A stretch of 64,000 nt of DNA, taken from Bedellia somnulentella (lineage: Eukaryota; Arthropoda; Insecta; Lepidoptera; Bedelliidae). The notes beneath the pieces are model-generated. The model saw nothing but the letters and a program-made list of their open reading frames with translations, made no database searches and was not told the origin of the DNA. The DNA lies in NCBI GenBank assembly GCA_963576735.1, contig OY755181.1:18737261-18801260 (forward strand). The letters run 5' to 3'. This document shows positions 30,566 to 42,276 of the stretch, in pieces. The position numbers were made by a program, and so were the translations under genes. Every line of letters starts with the position of its first letter. The first letter of the stretch is position 1.

Positions 30566-30632
30566 TTACTTACTTATACTCACACCCATTATTGGCATTG
30601 GGGTAGGCAGATCTATCTATTAACTTTGAGGA
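30566..30632 (-). mobile_element. RTE-class LINE terminal fragment
   Basis: TTACTTACTTATACTCAC tail complement (TAAG-type tail as in the intact LINE), then ATTGGGGTAGGCAGA. Confidence 0.75.
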
Positions 30633-30983
30633 ATATTCGAAACGGGTCAACAATATGTAAGGGGATAATGTAAATATATATAATCAATTGTTTTCCATCC
30701 CTTTCTAAAAACTGCAAATAACTACTCTCAGATTTCAAACTTTTAAGTTATTTGACGTTGAACATACTATAATGACCTTTTAACATTATTGGAAAAAGCT
30801 TGATTTGAAAAATAAAAGGCAAATAAAAATACTTTGTTAAGCCTATAAGCTACGCAGAAATGTACTTGCTATACCTGCGTTAAAGCCATTATGTGTGGTT
30901 GTGAGTGGTTCTATGTAGCTATGTCCATATAACATGAATAAGCAATCCGGCCAAAAAGCTTATTATACCACTAAACCGTTTCT

Positions 30984-31231
30984 GTGTAGTGTCGGCTTAG
31001 AATAGCACTACCCCATTTCTTCCGGTGGGTGTTTGTAAAAGGCGACTAACGGTATTGGGGCTTTTTAGGGGATTTTTGGGCGATGCGGTTGGAGACCCAT
31101 CACCAACAACCTTTATTTTACCATCTTTTCCCCACGCAACTTCCAAAAGTGGCTAAGGAATTTCTAATTACTTAGCTCTGGCTATCCCTTCTAGGGATTT
31201 ACAGCCGTGAGTATATGAGTATGAGTATGAG
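30984..31231 (+). repeat. S1a SINE, reference full-length copy with TSD
   Basis: 248 bp between TAAACCGTTTCT repeats (30972-30983, 31232-31243), so both ends of the element are defined: GTGTAGTGTCGGC start, GTATATGAGTATGAG tail. Confidence 0.95.
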
Positions 31232-31390
31232 TAAACCGTTTCTCCCCACGATTGTCATAAAACTTTGGCTGGAGACGCACAATGTACCTTCGTTTGTTTT
31301 TAATTCTTTCCTTACTCAAATTCTTAGACAAGTTGAGGCATTTTAATTCTAATGTTTTAGCAGGTTTTATAGCTGGTATGGCGTATACTT

Positions 31391-31831
31391 TTCTATGGTA
31401 TGTTATTAACGATTAAGTTAAGCTCTAACTCTGACCCCAGTGATCACAAAAAAAAAATATATATATATAACTATCAAGCTCAAATACACATACATACATA
31501 CATATACTCACGGCTATAAATCCCTTGAAGGGGTAGCCAGAGCTAGGGAATTTGAAATTCCTGTGCCACTTTTGGAAGTTGCGTGGGGAAAGATGGAGAA
31601 ATAAAAGTTATTTGCGATGGGTCTCCAACCACATCGCCCAAAAATCCCTTAAAAGCCCCAACACCGTTGGTTGCCTCTTACGTACACCCACCGGAAGAAA
31701 TGGTGTAGTGCTATTCTAAGCCGACACTACACAGCTTTCTATGGTATGTTATGTTATTAACGTTTAAGTTAAGCTCTAGATCTGACCCCAGTGATCACAA
31801 AAATATGGTGCAGTACTATCAAGCTCAAATA
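31391..31831. repeat. 96-bp direct repeats flanking an S1a copy
   Basis: 31391-31486 and 31736-31831 share TTCTATGGTATGTTAT through CTATCAAGCTCAAATA with roughly ten differences. An S1a copy fills the space between. Confidence 0.85.
31487..31735 (-). repeat. S1a SINE copy
   Basis: Complete copy between the 96-bp repeats; head complement ends GCCGACACTACACAGC. Confidence 0.9.
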
Positions 31832-32212
31832 TGATACAAGCAAAGCCGCGGGTAGAGCTAGTCCGCAAAACGTGACCACAAGATTAGCTGTGACAGATGA
31901 CTACATTATTCTGTGTTTGTGAGGCGTTACTCACATTAACTCTGCCGATCTTTTGATCAAACGGAGGATGACGAATTTTCAAATGCAGAAGGACAAGCAC
32001 GAGCGCTATTTTATCGACACGATAACGGTTAGAATGAGATGGCAGTATACGATACTAAGTAAGTGCGTAAGAGATGACTGCTTTATCGTACGTGTTAACT
32101 AGTTTAAACACCGCTCGTGCTTGTTCTGCAGGTATGCATTTCTACCATAACGACTAGAATAGCATGATGGGTAGGACAGCTTTCGAGTTCCTAAGTCACT
32201 TTTAGCTCAAGA

Positions 32213-32447
32213 TTCAAATGTACACGCCGTATAACCCGGAAGAAGTGTGCAGAGGTACTATTACTTCTGAACATCACGTGATGTCATATTGTGTATGGAA
32301 GACCCACGTTTTGTTTGGAAGGTGTTTGCACGTGCATTATTATTACCTATCGCCGATTGTACGGATTCACTGTCACACGGCTAAGTAATACTCAGCCATA
32401 TGGGTTTGACTTTAAAAAGACACGGTATAAGCCCGACCCAGGATTCT
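32213..32447 (-). repeat. T1 SINE, decayed
   Basis: TTCAAATGTACACGCCGTAT 3' end, GGAGCTGA-like parts lost, ends near the head at GCCCGACCCAGGATTC. The S1a copy at 32452 abuts it. Confidence 0.8.
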
Positions 32448-32451
32448 AATA

Positions 32452-32695
32452 ATACATACATATACTTACGGCTATAAATCCCTAGAAGGGGTAGCCAGAG
32501 CTAAGGAATTCGAAATTCCTCAGCCACGTTTGGAAAGTTGAGTGGGGAAAAAATGGTAAAATAAAGGTTGTTGGTGATGGGTCTCCAACCGCATCGCCCA
32601 AAAATCCCTTAAAAGCCCCTATACCGTTAGTCGCCTCTTACGCACATCCACCGGAAGAAATGGGGTAGTGCTATTCTAAGCCGACACTACACAGC
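32452..32695 (-). repeat. S1a SINE copy
   Basis: Complete and near consensus, inserted at the T1 head. Confidence 0.9.
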
Positions 32696-32794
32696 AGTGT
32701 AGTAATACCTATATACCGCATTAGAAGCGGTGGTCTCCCTACTGAGATGTCATGGTTACTGGGTGAGAGATTATCTAATATATAAAATTCACTT

Positions 32795-32825
32795 GCTGTG
32801 TAGTGTCGGCTTAGAATAGCACTAC
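32795..32825 (+). repeat. S1 head-only fragment (31 bp)
   Basis: GCTGTGTAGTGTCGGCTTAG plus AATAGCACTAC, an exact consensus head that stops abruptly. 3'-primed insertion cannot leave only a 5' end, so a deletion or other event followed. Confidence 0.85.
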
Positions 32826-33069
32826 GGATAGCGGATTGTATCTACTTTTTATACTCCTGAGTGATAAGGGTTGAACACCCCTAACATTTTATTTTTATAT
32901 TTTCGACTAAAAATTCCTTAGAGTAAATATTAATGGCAAAACATCGTTTGCCGGTTCAGCTAGTGAGTATGTAATTTGCTTCGCCCATCAATGACTTAGG
33001 CTAAAATTACAGTCGGCTTAATACGATATATATGGAGAGTGATTTTTAGAGATTAATTTAATAAGCATA

Positions 33070-33262
33070 TTGCAACGTCAGCTTAGACAAGCACCTCTTG
33101 TCGTGGGTTTTCATGAGAGGTGACAAAGGGACATCGGTTAATAGTTGGAGACATGTCACCAGATCTTTATGTTAAAATCTTTTCCCCACACAAATCCCAA
33201 AAGTAGCTGAGGAATTTCTAAAACTCTGGCATCCCCTTCTTGGGATTTATAGCCTATAGTAT
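33070..33262 (+). repeat. S1 SINE, strongly decayed
   Basis: Recognisable by CCTCTTGTCGTGGGTTTTC, CTTTTCCCCACACAAATCCC and GGGATTTATAGCC. Confidence 0.7.
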
Positions 33263-33339
33263 ATAAAATATATATAATATGTAGAATAAATAATATTGCT
33301 TAATTATTTATTGGTGGGAGGGTAATTTTGTAATGAAGT

Positions 33340-33451
33340 ACATACATATACTCACGGCTATAAATCCCTTAACGGGGTAGCCAGAGCTTTGAAATAAGAA
33401 ATTCCTCAGCCACTTTTGAATTGTAATCAAATTGAATTTGAATCAGCCACA
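33340..33451 (-). repeat. S1c SINE, 5'-truncated, TSD, inside LINE fragment
   Basis: Flanked by TTGTAATGAAGT (33328-33339, 33452-33463). The right flank continues into an RTE-class LINE fragment. Confidence 0.85.
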
Positions 33452-33463
33452 TTGTAATGAAGT

Positions 33464-33565
33464 CTGAAGAATAAAAGGGCATGTATGGTAATGAAGCGCG
33501 AAACTTTTGTTAAGATCCTACAAAATGGTGAGCGATAGTATAATGGGAAATAATAAATTAAGTAT
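33464..33565 (+). mobile_element. RTE-class LINE 3' fragment, decayed
   Basis: CTGAAGAATAAAAGGGCATG and GATCCTACAAAATGGTGAGC match the LINE terminus with deletions. Confidence 0.7.
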
Positions 33566-34949
33566 AAACATGTACGTATGGGATAGTAAAATAATTGTAT
33601 TTTGCAGGATAGATAATATAATATATTATAATTATATATTAATATTTGTAATATCGTTAGTGTCGCGACCCGCTTATGGTTAATGGCAGTGCGTAGGAAG
33701 CAGGCTCATTCCTGATTTACGAATTAATATGTCAGTGACATTAATTAACGAGCAATAAGCTTTTTTAGACATTTTTCTGTTATTATTTTGTCATCAAAAC
33801 TAACATTATTCTGATCATCAACATCCGAGTGCATACACATACACTTCTAGACATTGTACTACCCATAAAAAACCATAACGGAAGTATTTCGCTGTTCTAT
33901 CTCTCTAAATCTTATTCTATCTCACTAAATAATTTTTAAAGTCTAAACTTTGGAAAATAACGTCTTCAAAGGTATTAATTAAGAAAATTTACATTATGAG
34001 CCTTGAAACTAATCATTAAAAACTTAATCAATAGACGCATGAATTTAATTATGAGGAAATAATACCTAATAAAAACATGTTAGCTTCTGACCTTTACATA
34101 AATTAGGACAAATGGATTAATATGTATTAAGTCCCTTCGGTTTCGTAATACCATATTATGAAGGAATCTTGAATGATTTATGGCATGGCGACTAGTGGGA
34201 GGTAACACCTTGTTCGTGACATTATATCATCATATTAGTTTTATTGAGTTAATATTTAATCAATTTATCAAATTAATGTTGAGCAATTCTGTATTCCAAA
34301 TAAAAAACAACTCACTAGCGTAATCTGCCAAGGCATTGTCGAAGTACACGTGTAGATCTTACTTGGTTATTATTTGAAGGCTTCTTTGTCTAAATTTTTT
34401 TAAAATTTATTGGATGCTACTGTCAGTATTAAATTAAAAACTAGTGGGTAACCCTGGCGCAACTACGTCGCTTCCTATGAAATGAGTTTATTTTGAAACA
34501 CCGACTCTCTTTTGAATTACTAAAGATTTTTTCTGATTGGCCGGTTTGAAAAAAATCCGACCAATCACAGAGCATCTCTGATCGACTAAAGTTTGCGCGC
34601 GCTTATGACACTCAAGCAAAGTCTATGGGTCAAAATCGAAACTTTGAAATTCTGTAACAATTAACTTAATCCAGTTACATCAGATGTCTGAATTTTATGC
34701 ACACCACGGCCGCGAACTGTACAAAACGATACCTGAACCAAATTTCTAGCTTAACTCATCGCGTCACAGGCTTCCGGGCAAGAAAGAGGCTTACAGAAAT
34801 AATATATAAAGATTTTTGGTAAACAAATTTTGGTTAACTATTTTTTGACGTCACTTTCGAAAAACATTTCTGGACCTGTAATTTCTTTTTGTGCTTCATG
34901 TTTCCACCTATATAGCTATATTATTATTTAACCTCTATTTTTTTCGTTT
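33566..34949. other. Unassigned; paired CCAAT palindrome
   Basis: No gene recognised. Two inverted CCAAT boxes form TGATTGGCCGG (34534-34544) and CCGACCAATCA (34557-34567), followed by TTTGCGCGCGC, a possible weak promoter element. Confidence 0.35.
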
Positions 34950-35195
34950 GCTGTGTAGTGTCGGCTTTGAATAGCACTACCCCTTTCTTCCGGTGGGTGT
35001 ACGTAGGAGGCGACTAACGGTATTGGGGCTTTTCAAGGGATTTTGGGGCGATGCGGATGGAGACCCATCACCAACAACCTTTATTTTACTACCTTTTCCC
35101 CACGCAACTTCCAAAAGTGGCTGAAGAATTTCTAATTCCTTAGCTCTGGCTACCCCTTTTAGGGATTTTTTGTCGTTAGTATATGTATGTATATG
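34950..35195 (+). repeat. S1a SINE copy
   Basis: Complete; 3' end altered to TTTTTTGTCGTTAGTATATG. Confidence 0.9.
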
Positions 35196-35899
35196 TTTGC
35201 TCTATTTTTATGTATAAAACACCTATAGGTGTATTATACGGTATACCGTATTACGTTGTTATGATGATGTAATAAAGGATTTCTTTCTTTCATTAATATT
35301 CATACTCAACAACGATCTATCCTGCGCTGTCCTAGCATAAAGGTTTTTTGGATCATCAGATTAACTAAAATATATAGAGCTTGAAAATTTACTACAAAAA
35401 TTATTTCGAACATAGCTGTGTTATCGCATAACCTTCTCTTTATTGTCCATGTCAATTAGCTCTAGACTAGTTATGCAAAGGTTTCAAACTATTGCGAAAC
35501 TACCATCTAAAAGAATAATAACTTCCCATGTAATATCGACAGCCTAGTACAACCTAATAGGTATAACTCGTCCGAAACAATGATGAAGAGAATGTGAGAG
35601 TTATCCAATACTCGGCAGATGGTACTATATCTTAAGTAATGGGACTGCAATATTAAAAGCTGCCTTTCACGTCAATACTGCATAGACATACAAAAAAACA
35701 AGACCTGCGATGGACAAGATTCTAAGATTTTATTTTAAGATACATCTCGTTCCCCCATATCATTTTCATACATATTTAACAGATGCCCTAGTGTATATGT
35801 TTTTGAAATAAAACATTTATGAGATAATCGGCTCATATCTAGAATAATGAAAACTTGTTCCAAAATCAAAGGGAAGGGAATGAAACAGCCGCGCCTTTG
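35196..35899. other. No recognisable feature
   Basis: AT-rich sequence without supportable genes. Confidence 0.4.
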
Positions 35900-37560
35900 A
35901 TTCTATTTTTCCCCCACTCTTAATTTCTGAATTGCGCGCCGCTGGTTTTTCACAAACAGTTTGCAAGTGGTTCACATCTTATTTTAGTAATAGAACACAA
36001 ATAGTGAAAACACATGATCCGAGTGGCCACCCGAAATTTTCAGACCCGCTCCCCGTCTCGCGTGGCGTGGTCCAGGGCTCAGTTCTTGGGCCTACACTTT
36101 TCTCTATTTACACCGCCAGTATATCCAAAATTATTACGCACTGCAAGTACCAACTCTATGCTGATGATACTCAGGTCTATATAGACCTACCTACAAATAT
36201 TACGGATTTCACTGACGGAGTAAATAAACTGAATAGAGATCTTAAATGTATTGTAGAATGGTCTAAAAAGTTTCACCTTACTGTAAACCCATTTAAAACT
36301 GTAGCCTTGATCTGCGGTACAGTGGATCAGGTGCGGAAGATCGAGGAGCTTCAGCCGGCTATTGTGGTTGATGGCACTGTAGTCCCACTTCAAAAGTGTG
36401 TCAGAAACCTTGGACTTTTTATCGACCAACATCTTAATTTCGATGAGCATATAGACCTAAAAATCTCTAAAAGTTTTTCTGCGCTTAGTAGTTTATATAA
36501 GATAAGACTTTTATTAGCCCAGGAATTCGTCTCAAGTTATGTGAGAGCTTGGTCTTGTCACAGTTGGGGTATTGCGATGTAGTATACGGACATTGTCTTA
36601 AAAAAAATACTGAAAAAAGAATACAACGCGTACAAAATGCCTGCATGCGTTTTTGTTATAACATACCTCGCCGACACCATATAACACCTTATTTAATCGA
36701 GAAAAAAATACTGAACATGAAGTACTCTAGATCTCTTAAGTATTCTTGTTTGGTTTACAAGATTTTAAAGAAAGGTGTCCCTAAATATTTATATAATAAA
36801 CTAAATTTTTCTCTTCGTCAACGTAGAAATATTCTTCTTCTTCCGAAGCACAACCTCACTAAGACGAAAGGCTGCTTCAAAATAGTAGCTTCCAAATGTT
36901 GGAACGAAATACCTCCTCCTATAAAGGAAGCACGCACTGTTGAAACATTTAGGAATAAACTGCGAGAATGGCTTACTGTTTCTCAGCAAAATGAATTTGG
37001 AGCTCAGTATGGTTGTGCTTCACCCCCACCTTGACGTTATTCCGTCTAAGTTGTTTAAAATATAGATATACATGTGTATGTATATGTATGTGTGTGTATG
37101 TAGCTCATATATATATGTGTAAGTTTGTATATATATATATATATATATACTATATATTATGTATACGTGTAATTTTTATCATCTATATTCATTTATGATA
37201 GTGTTTGTGATGTGTATGTATAAGTATATACATACAAAATTGTATATTATATGTAAACATATGTTAATATTTAATCGCCTGCATTAATTAGGTGATTGTT
37301 TATTAGTTTTTGGAAATATTATTATTTTTTGAGTGCTCAATTGTTTGTGTGTTTTTGTATGAATTAGTTATAAGCTAGACTTAAGTTTTGTATAAAGTAA
37401 TTTTTAGTTATAAGTTTTTGGCCAGAGCTGAAAATCGAAGCTATCTGCTTGCTGCGGATAGAACGAGCTCTGAACCATTTTGTCTTTTATAATTTTTCGT
37501 TTTGTAATTGTTTATTTCATGTCATGTGTTTGAAGAAAGACAAATAAATGCTTTTATAAT
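35900..37560 (+). pseudogene. 5'-truncated, frameshifted LINE (CR1/L2/Daphne-like)
   Basis: Carries the back half of a reverse transcriptase: WFTSYFSNRTQ, SRGVVQGSVLGP, LYADDTQVY, then a C-terminal region (QLGYCDVVYG, RIQRVQNACMRFCY, KCWNEIPP). The YADDTQ core and this C-terminal tail place it in the Jockey/CR1/L2 assemblage, not RTE. A single-base loss near 36548 shifts the frame. The endonuclease and front of RT are absent, as in ordinary 5' truncation. The 3' UTR (37037-37560) contains TATG/TA microsatellites and ends near AAATAAATGC. Codon ends are broken, so it is inactive. Confidence 0.85.
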
Positions 37561-37564
37561 TATT

Positions 37565-37742
37565 ATTTTAGGCATGAATTTTAGTTCCTCGCCTCTCCCA
37601 TGGCCGAAAATGAAAACATAAATTTTAAATGGGAGAGGCGGTACTCCCCAACAAAAGCACAGTCGGTCGGGGTCAGGGAGTCAGGTTCAAGAACCGACGG
37701 ACGATCCGAGCCGTATCGAGCATTATTATTATTATTATTTTT
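37565..37742 (+). mobile_element. LINE 3' fragment with (ATT) tail
   Basis: GC-richer segment ending in ATTATTATTATTATT. CGCCTCTCCCAT and ATGGGAGAGGCG form a 12-bp inverted pair. No coding part. Confidence 0.5.
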
Positions 37743-37866
37743 TATATTGTAATTCTTTACTTCCGAGTTGGGAAAAACTAGTTAGAAAACTTAATTTAAG
37801 CATAAAATATCTATTACATGTAATTCTACTTTTAAAACAATATTAACTTATGTATATCTTAAGTTT

Positions 37867-38112
37867 GCTGTGTAGTGTCGGCTTAGAATAGCTCTACTCC
37901 ATTTCTTCCGGTGGGTGTACGTAAGGGGCGACTAACGGTATTGGGGCTTTTGAGGGAATTTTGGGCGATACTGTTGGAGACCAATCACCAACAACCTTTA
38001 TTTCACCATCTTTTTCCTACTTAACTTCCAAAAGTGGCTGAGGAGTTTCTAATTCCCTAGCTCTGGCTACCCCTTCTAGGGATTTATAGCCGTGAGTATA
38101 TGTATGTATGTA
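37867..38112 (+). repeat. S1a SINE copy
   Basis: Complete, GCTGTGTAGTGTCGGC head and TATGTATGTATG tail. Confidence 0.9.
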
Positions 38113-38939
38113 ATATGTATTACATAGTGTATATTTGTTTTTTGTGTCTGTACTGCAATTCGGTAATACTTTTTATTGGTAGGAAGGATGGTTTTTCCCG
38201 CCAATTAACCATTCCGTAAGATTGGAAAATTAAACATGGCGATTAATTATTTAAGAAATCTAAATAATGATATTACGTCAATAGCGATAAGAATGCCCCC
38301 TACCACTGGTCGAGGGTAAGGGGCCGAAACTTGGGTAAGTATTATAATGTAATTTAATAAAACTGCAAGGGATCTTACTTATTTTTTATACGATGATCAA
38401 CGTTGTTATAAATTTGTACCTTATTGTATTTTTAACCGACTTCAAAAAAAGGAGTGTTCTCAATTCGACCGGTATATTTTTTTTTTTTTTTTTTATGTTT
38501 GTTCGCCGATTACTTCGCCATTTATGAACCGATTTTGATTATTATTTTTTTATTCGAAAGAAGATACTCCCGGATTGGTACCATGATGAGGATATCAGGG
38601 TCTGATGATGGGATCGTGGAGAAATCGAGGGGAACCCTCAAATTTTATAGGCAAATGTACCGCGTTTTACATATTTTCTGAACTTATATTGGCATTTGCT
38701 TCTGAAAATCATATTGTTATGCTGCTGAGCTGATGATGGAAGGTGTGAGTCCTCAATCACTAGGTATTAGGAAACAGTTCTTTCCACATTCTATATAGAT
38801 TTATACTCCTCTTCGTAGCTTTTATGAAGAGAAGTACAGGTTCACTAAACATTTCTTTTGTTATGTTATTGTTACCGAGAAAGTACCATGAGACCAGGAT
38901 CTGATGATGGCATCCCAGGAAATCGAGGGGACTGTCGAA

Positions 38940-39112
38940 ACTCACAATTATGTGACAGTGTATTTGTTCAAAACGCCGATAGGCCTGCCCTGTATAACGT
39001 GAGAACACTGCCTAATAAATCGTGGGTTCTCTGAACAACAGGTGACAATGTCACGTGATATTCAGAAGTATTACTACCTCTGCTAACCCCTTCAGGGATA
39101 TTCGGCGTGAGC
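38940..39112 (+). repeat. T1 SINE 3' fragment
   Basis: Starts in the body at TATGTGACAGTGTATTTG and runs to CCCCTTCAGGGATATTCGGC; lacks the tRNA head. Confidence 0.8.
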
Positions 39113-39176
39113 GTTAATAAGAAATACGAGAGGCATCTTTGCCAGGTCTACCCATCTCTAAAACTCGTAAAATAAA

Positions 39177-39624
39177 ATAATTTTTAACAAAAAGAAAACC
39201 GACTTCATAGAAAAACAACCGAAAATAAACAATCAAGTACTAAAAAGTAAATTAAAAGACAAACAAAAGTAAATTCACCCTGCTATCTATCTCTGATTAT
39301 TACAATCTAAAAAATATTATATCGTACAAAAATCAATTTACCCTACAACTACAAGGTACCCTACATTTTACATGTATATGAAGTGCGAAATACACACTTC
39401 TTATTATCAATAATCATCGAGGCTGGCACCGGCTCACAAATTAATTTAAGAGAATTGTAATATTTAGGTAGGTTGAACTGACGCGTGTGGAATAAAGAAA
39501 TTGCTAAGGTATCAATCACAGTACTCATATTCAATTAAAAAACTTATTTCGTACTTGTTAGTACTAGATTGTTTATTTTCGGTTGTTTTTCTATGAAGTC
39601 GGTTTTCTTTTTGTTAAAAATTAT
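39177..39624. mobile_element. MITE with 61-bp TIRs (448 bp)
   Basis: 39181-39241 and 39560-39620 are inverted copies with one mismatch (TTTTTAACAAAAAG, AAAACCGACTTCATAG...). The ATAA outside may extend the arms. Interior is non-coding. It shares the AACCGACTTC word with the outer element ends, suggesting related transposition enzymes. Confidence 0.85.
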
Positions 39625-40035
39625 AACATTGACACTACTTCTATAGTGATTCGTAAAAAAATAAACTGTCTTCTATTTCTAGGATGTACTATTTTTATTT
39701 TAAAGTTTTATGATAGGCAAGTGTATAGAATTATGAGACTTTGTATAACTATATACTTTTTTACTACTTCTGTAGCTGTTAACTCTTATTCTGCAACCAC
39801 CATCTTCTGTACCCGGATTCAGTGCTTCGACTCACCACGTGACCTCGCACCTAGGGTTGTCATCTGTACTATATCATTTGTATCGTTCTACCATATCTTA
39901 GTCAGTTGTACTATATAATAGCGGAAAATACAATAGTTTTTATTGTCTGTCCTAAAATAATGTATCCACAATGTAGCCTGGCCCATTGTATGGCCAAATA
40001 AACTCTGAAAAATAAACGTATGTTATTTTATTCTA

Positions 40036-40215
40036 GCCCAAAGTGTGGTGAAACGTGAATGCCAATGGGCAGGGCACATTGCACGTAGTACCAAATACTG
40101 TTGAGGCTGTCTTTCAAGTCTGGAGAGGCGAGAAAAACAGGAAAACATAGTGTGGGTAGGCCCTTATTATTTGAATCAAAATTTGGCTAAGGGTGCGGAA
40201 AACGGGAAAATAATA
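40036..40215 (+). pseudogene. LINE ORF C-terminal fragment (WAGHIAR type)
   Basis: Translation gives VVKRECQWAGHIAR followed by a stop and degraded sequence. WAGHIAR is a hallmark of the C-terminal region of endonuclease-RT LINE proteins. It is not the intact LINE of this window, which has RWFGHIERM. Confidence 0.65.
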
Positions 40216-40914
40216 ATGCATTAGGGAGCGCAGGCCGGCCGTTACTTATATTTTCAGGGAGGCCTAATTTAAACAATGGACGTCTTTTGTCTTACGATGA
40301 TTTTTCCTGAACTTCACAACAGTACCTTATTATTTTCAAGATTTTGAAATAATTAATATTTTACCTTCAAAATAAGGTAGTGATGTGACCTTAGGCCCCA
40401 TCCTTGCGATGCGCGAGCGCAGCTTTAAGCACTGTTTGCCATTGACCGCTCTTTTATTACTGAAACGATAACATCTCGAGATAACGTTAACAATATGTTA
40501 AAAGTTGACATTTTGAGGTATTCGCTATGGTTTTGTTTCGGAGAATAATTATGTTTATAAACAATTTTACCTTTTTCTCAAGAAGAGCTTTGACCAATGG
40601 AAGGTTATTCACCTGCGTTTTTACCGGAGTCAGTAGCCTAGTGGTAAATAGCGCAGACACATTTAAAATTATCACTACCACTATTAATACTTTTAATCAG
40701 TTCCGGGATCAACATGGTATTCTTTATTTCTTGTATTTGTATATTAAATAGATGTGTTGTGATCAACGTGCGTTACAGCTTAAACTCTAGTGTACATATG
40801 ATAAGTCGGCGCCTGTTTGGCTCACCATATGTAATTTGTTTGAAAAACGTTTGTTGTGTCGTAATGAGTGGCTAAATAAACTTTTCTTTTACTTTATTTT
40901 GTCGTCTGAGAACA

Positions 40915-41122
40915 GAAATACCCCATTTTATATCGCAGGTGTTCTTAAGATGTGATTAAGGGTAATAGGCGTTATAAAGTTTTCGTTGGGCGATGCGGTT
41001 GGAGACCAATAGCATTTATTTTACAATATTTGACCAACTCAATTTCCAAAAGTAGCTGAGGAATTTCTAATTCAAAAGCTCTGGCTACCTCCTTTTTGAG
41101 ATTAAAAGCCATAACTATATGT
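40915..41122 (+). repeat. S1 SINE, decayed
   Basis: GGGCGATGCGGTTGGAGACC and CCAAAAGTAGCTGAGGAATT are clear; head and tail are eroded. Confidence 0.75.
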
Positions 41123-41549
41123 AAACATTGTAAATAATGAAAAACTGTAATTAGATAATAATTAGTATATTTGAAGCTATAAAAACGTTGCGGCACACAA
41201 GATGAGATACGCGGGAAGAGTGACGTTTTGGCGGGAACCGGTGACATTGACAGTTGGTTAGGGTGCGTTCCATTTCAACAGTAAATGAGTAATATCAACC
41301 AATGAAATACCTATTTCATTACAAAAAAGCAACCCAATCTGGTAGCTGAAATGGAAAAAAAAAATATACGGTCGAATTGAGAACACTCCTTTTTTTTAAG
41401 TTGGTTAAAAAGGGATGGACGAAAGATAGAAACAAAGAATTCGTCAGCCTGTTCTGCAAGATAAAATGGAAAAACAATAACCTAAAGGTAATGAACAAAT
41501 GCTCCTTTTAGGCATATAGTACTAAATGCAGAAAAAAATTTATTCTCTA

Positions 41550-41799
41550 ACATACATACATACATATACTCACGGCAATAAATCCCTAAAAGGGGTAGCC
41601 AGAGCTGCGGAATTAGAAATTCCTCAGCTACTTTTGAAAGTTGAGTGGGGAAAAGATGGTAGAATAAAGGTTATTGGTGATGGGTCTCCAACCGCATCGC
41701 CCAAAAATCCCTTAAAAAGCCCCAACTCCGTTAGTCGCCTCTTACGTACACCCACCGGAAGAAATGGGGTAGTGCTATTCTAAGCCGACATTACACAGC
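41550..41799 (-). repeat. S1a SINE copy
   Basis: Complete, near consensus; starts ~140 bp beyond the right TIR of the 38429-41411 element. Confidence 0.9.
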
Positions 41800-42265
41800 T
41801 ATTATATAATACGTTTCTAATTTATCTAAATCCGAGTTTATATAATATATGTATTTAAAAAAGATCTCAAGAAGCTTATTGCACATGAAATGAGTCATTT
41901 TATTTAATTTGGGTCAAAAAATATGTTATTCCGTTGCAAAGTCAAAGTTTGTCATACCACAACGATTAGTTTTAGTTGCCTGCATTGTATGGTCCGTGTA
42001 TTGGGACCAAAACATGAACATCGATCAGAAGTCACGTTAAATGCTTAAACTGATTTTCCACCTAAAACCGTCCCATCAAACTGTTCTGCTCTCTTATTAA
42101 CAATATATATAAAATATAAATTCCCTAGCGCCAAAGTAAGCAGCCAAGAATATGTATATATCTAACATTCACCGAAAAAAAAATCCAACACAAAAAAAAA
42201 TTTGCCATCACTTGAGCATTTATCAAGTCATTGCAAGAATTATATTTTTTATAATTAATCCGAAC
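41800..42265. other. No recognisable feature
   Basis: AT-rich sequence downstream of the tRNA gene on its strand; short ORFs overlapping the tRNA are shadows. Confidence 0.4.
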
Positions 42266-42270
42266 AAAAA
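42266..42270 (-). terminator. RNA polymerase III terminator
   Basis: TTTTT on the minus strand, six bases past the tRNA-Ser 3' end, as expected for a working tRNA gene. Confidence 0.8.
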
Positions 42271-42276
42271 GAATAT

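Larger units (their letters stand above)
38429..41411. mobile_element. TIR-bounded DNA element or paired repeat ends
   Basis: Left end TTTTTAACCGACTTC, a run of A, GGAGTGTTCTCAATTCGACC; the right end is its reverse complement (41353-41411) with few differences over ~50 bp. No transposase ORF between them; the interior holds a MITE, LINE debris, T1 and S1 fragments. I see no clear target duplication. This end sequence is widespread in Lepidoptera, so two separate opposite copies are the alternative. Confidence 0.55.
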
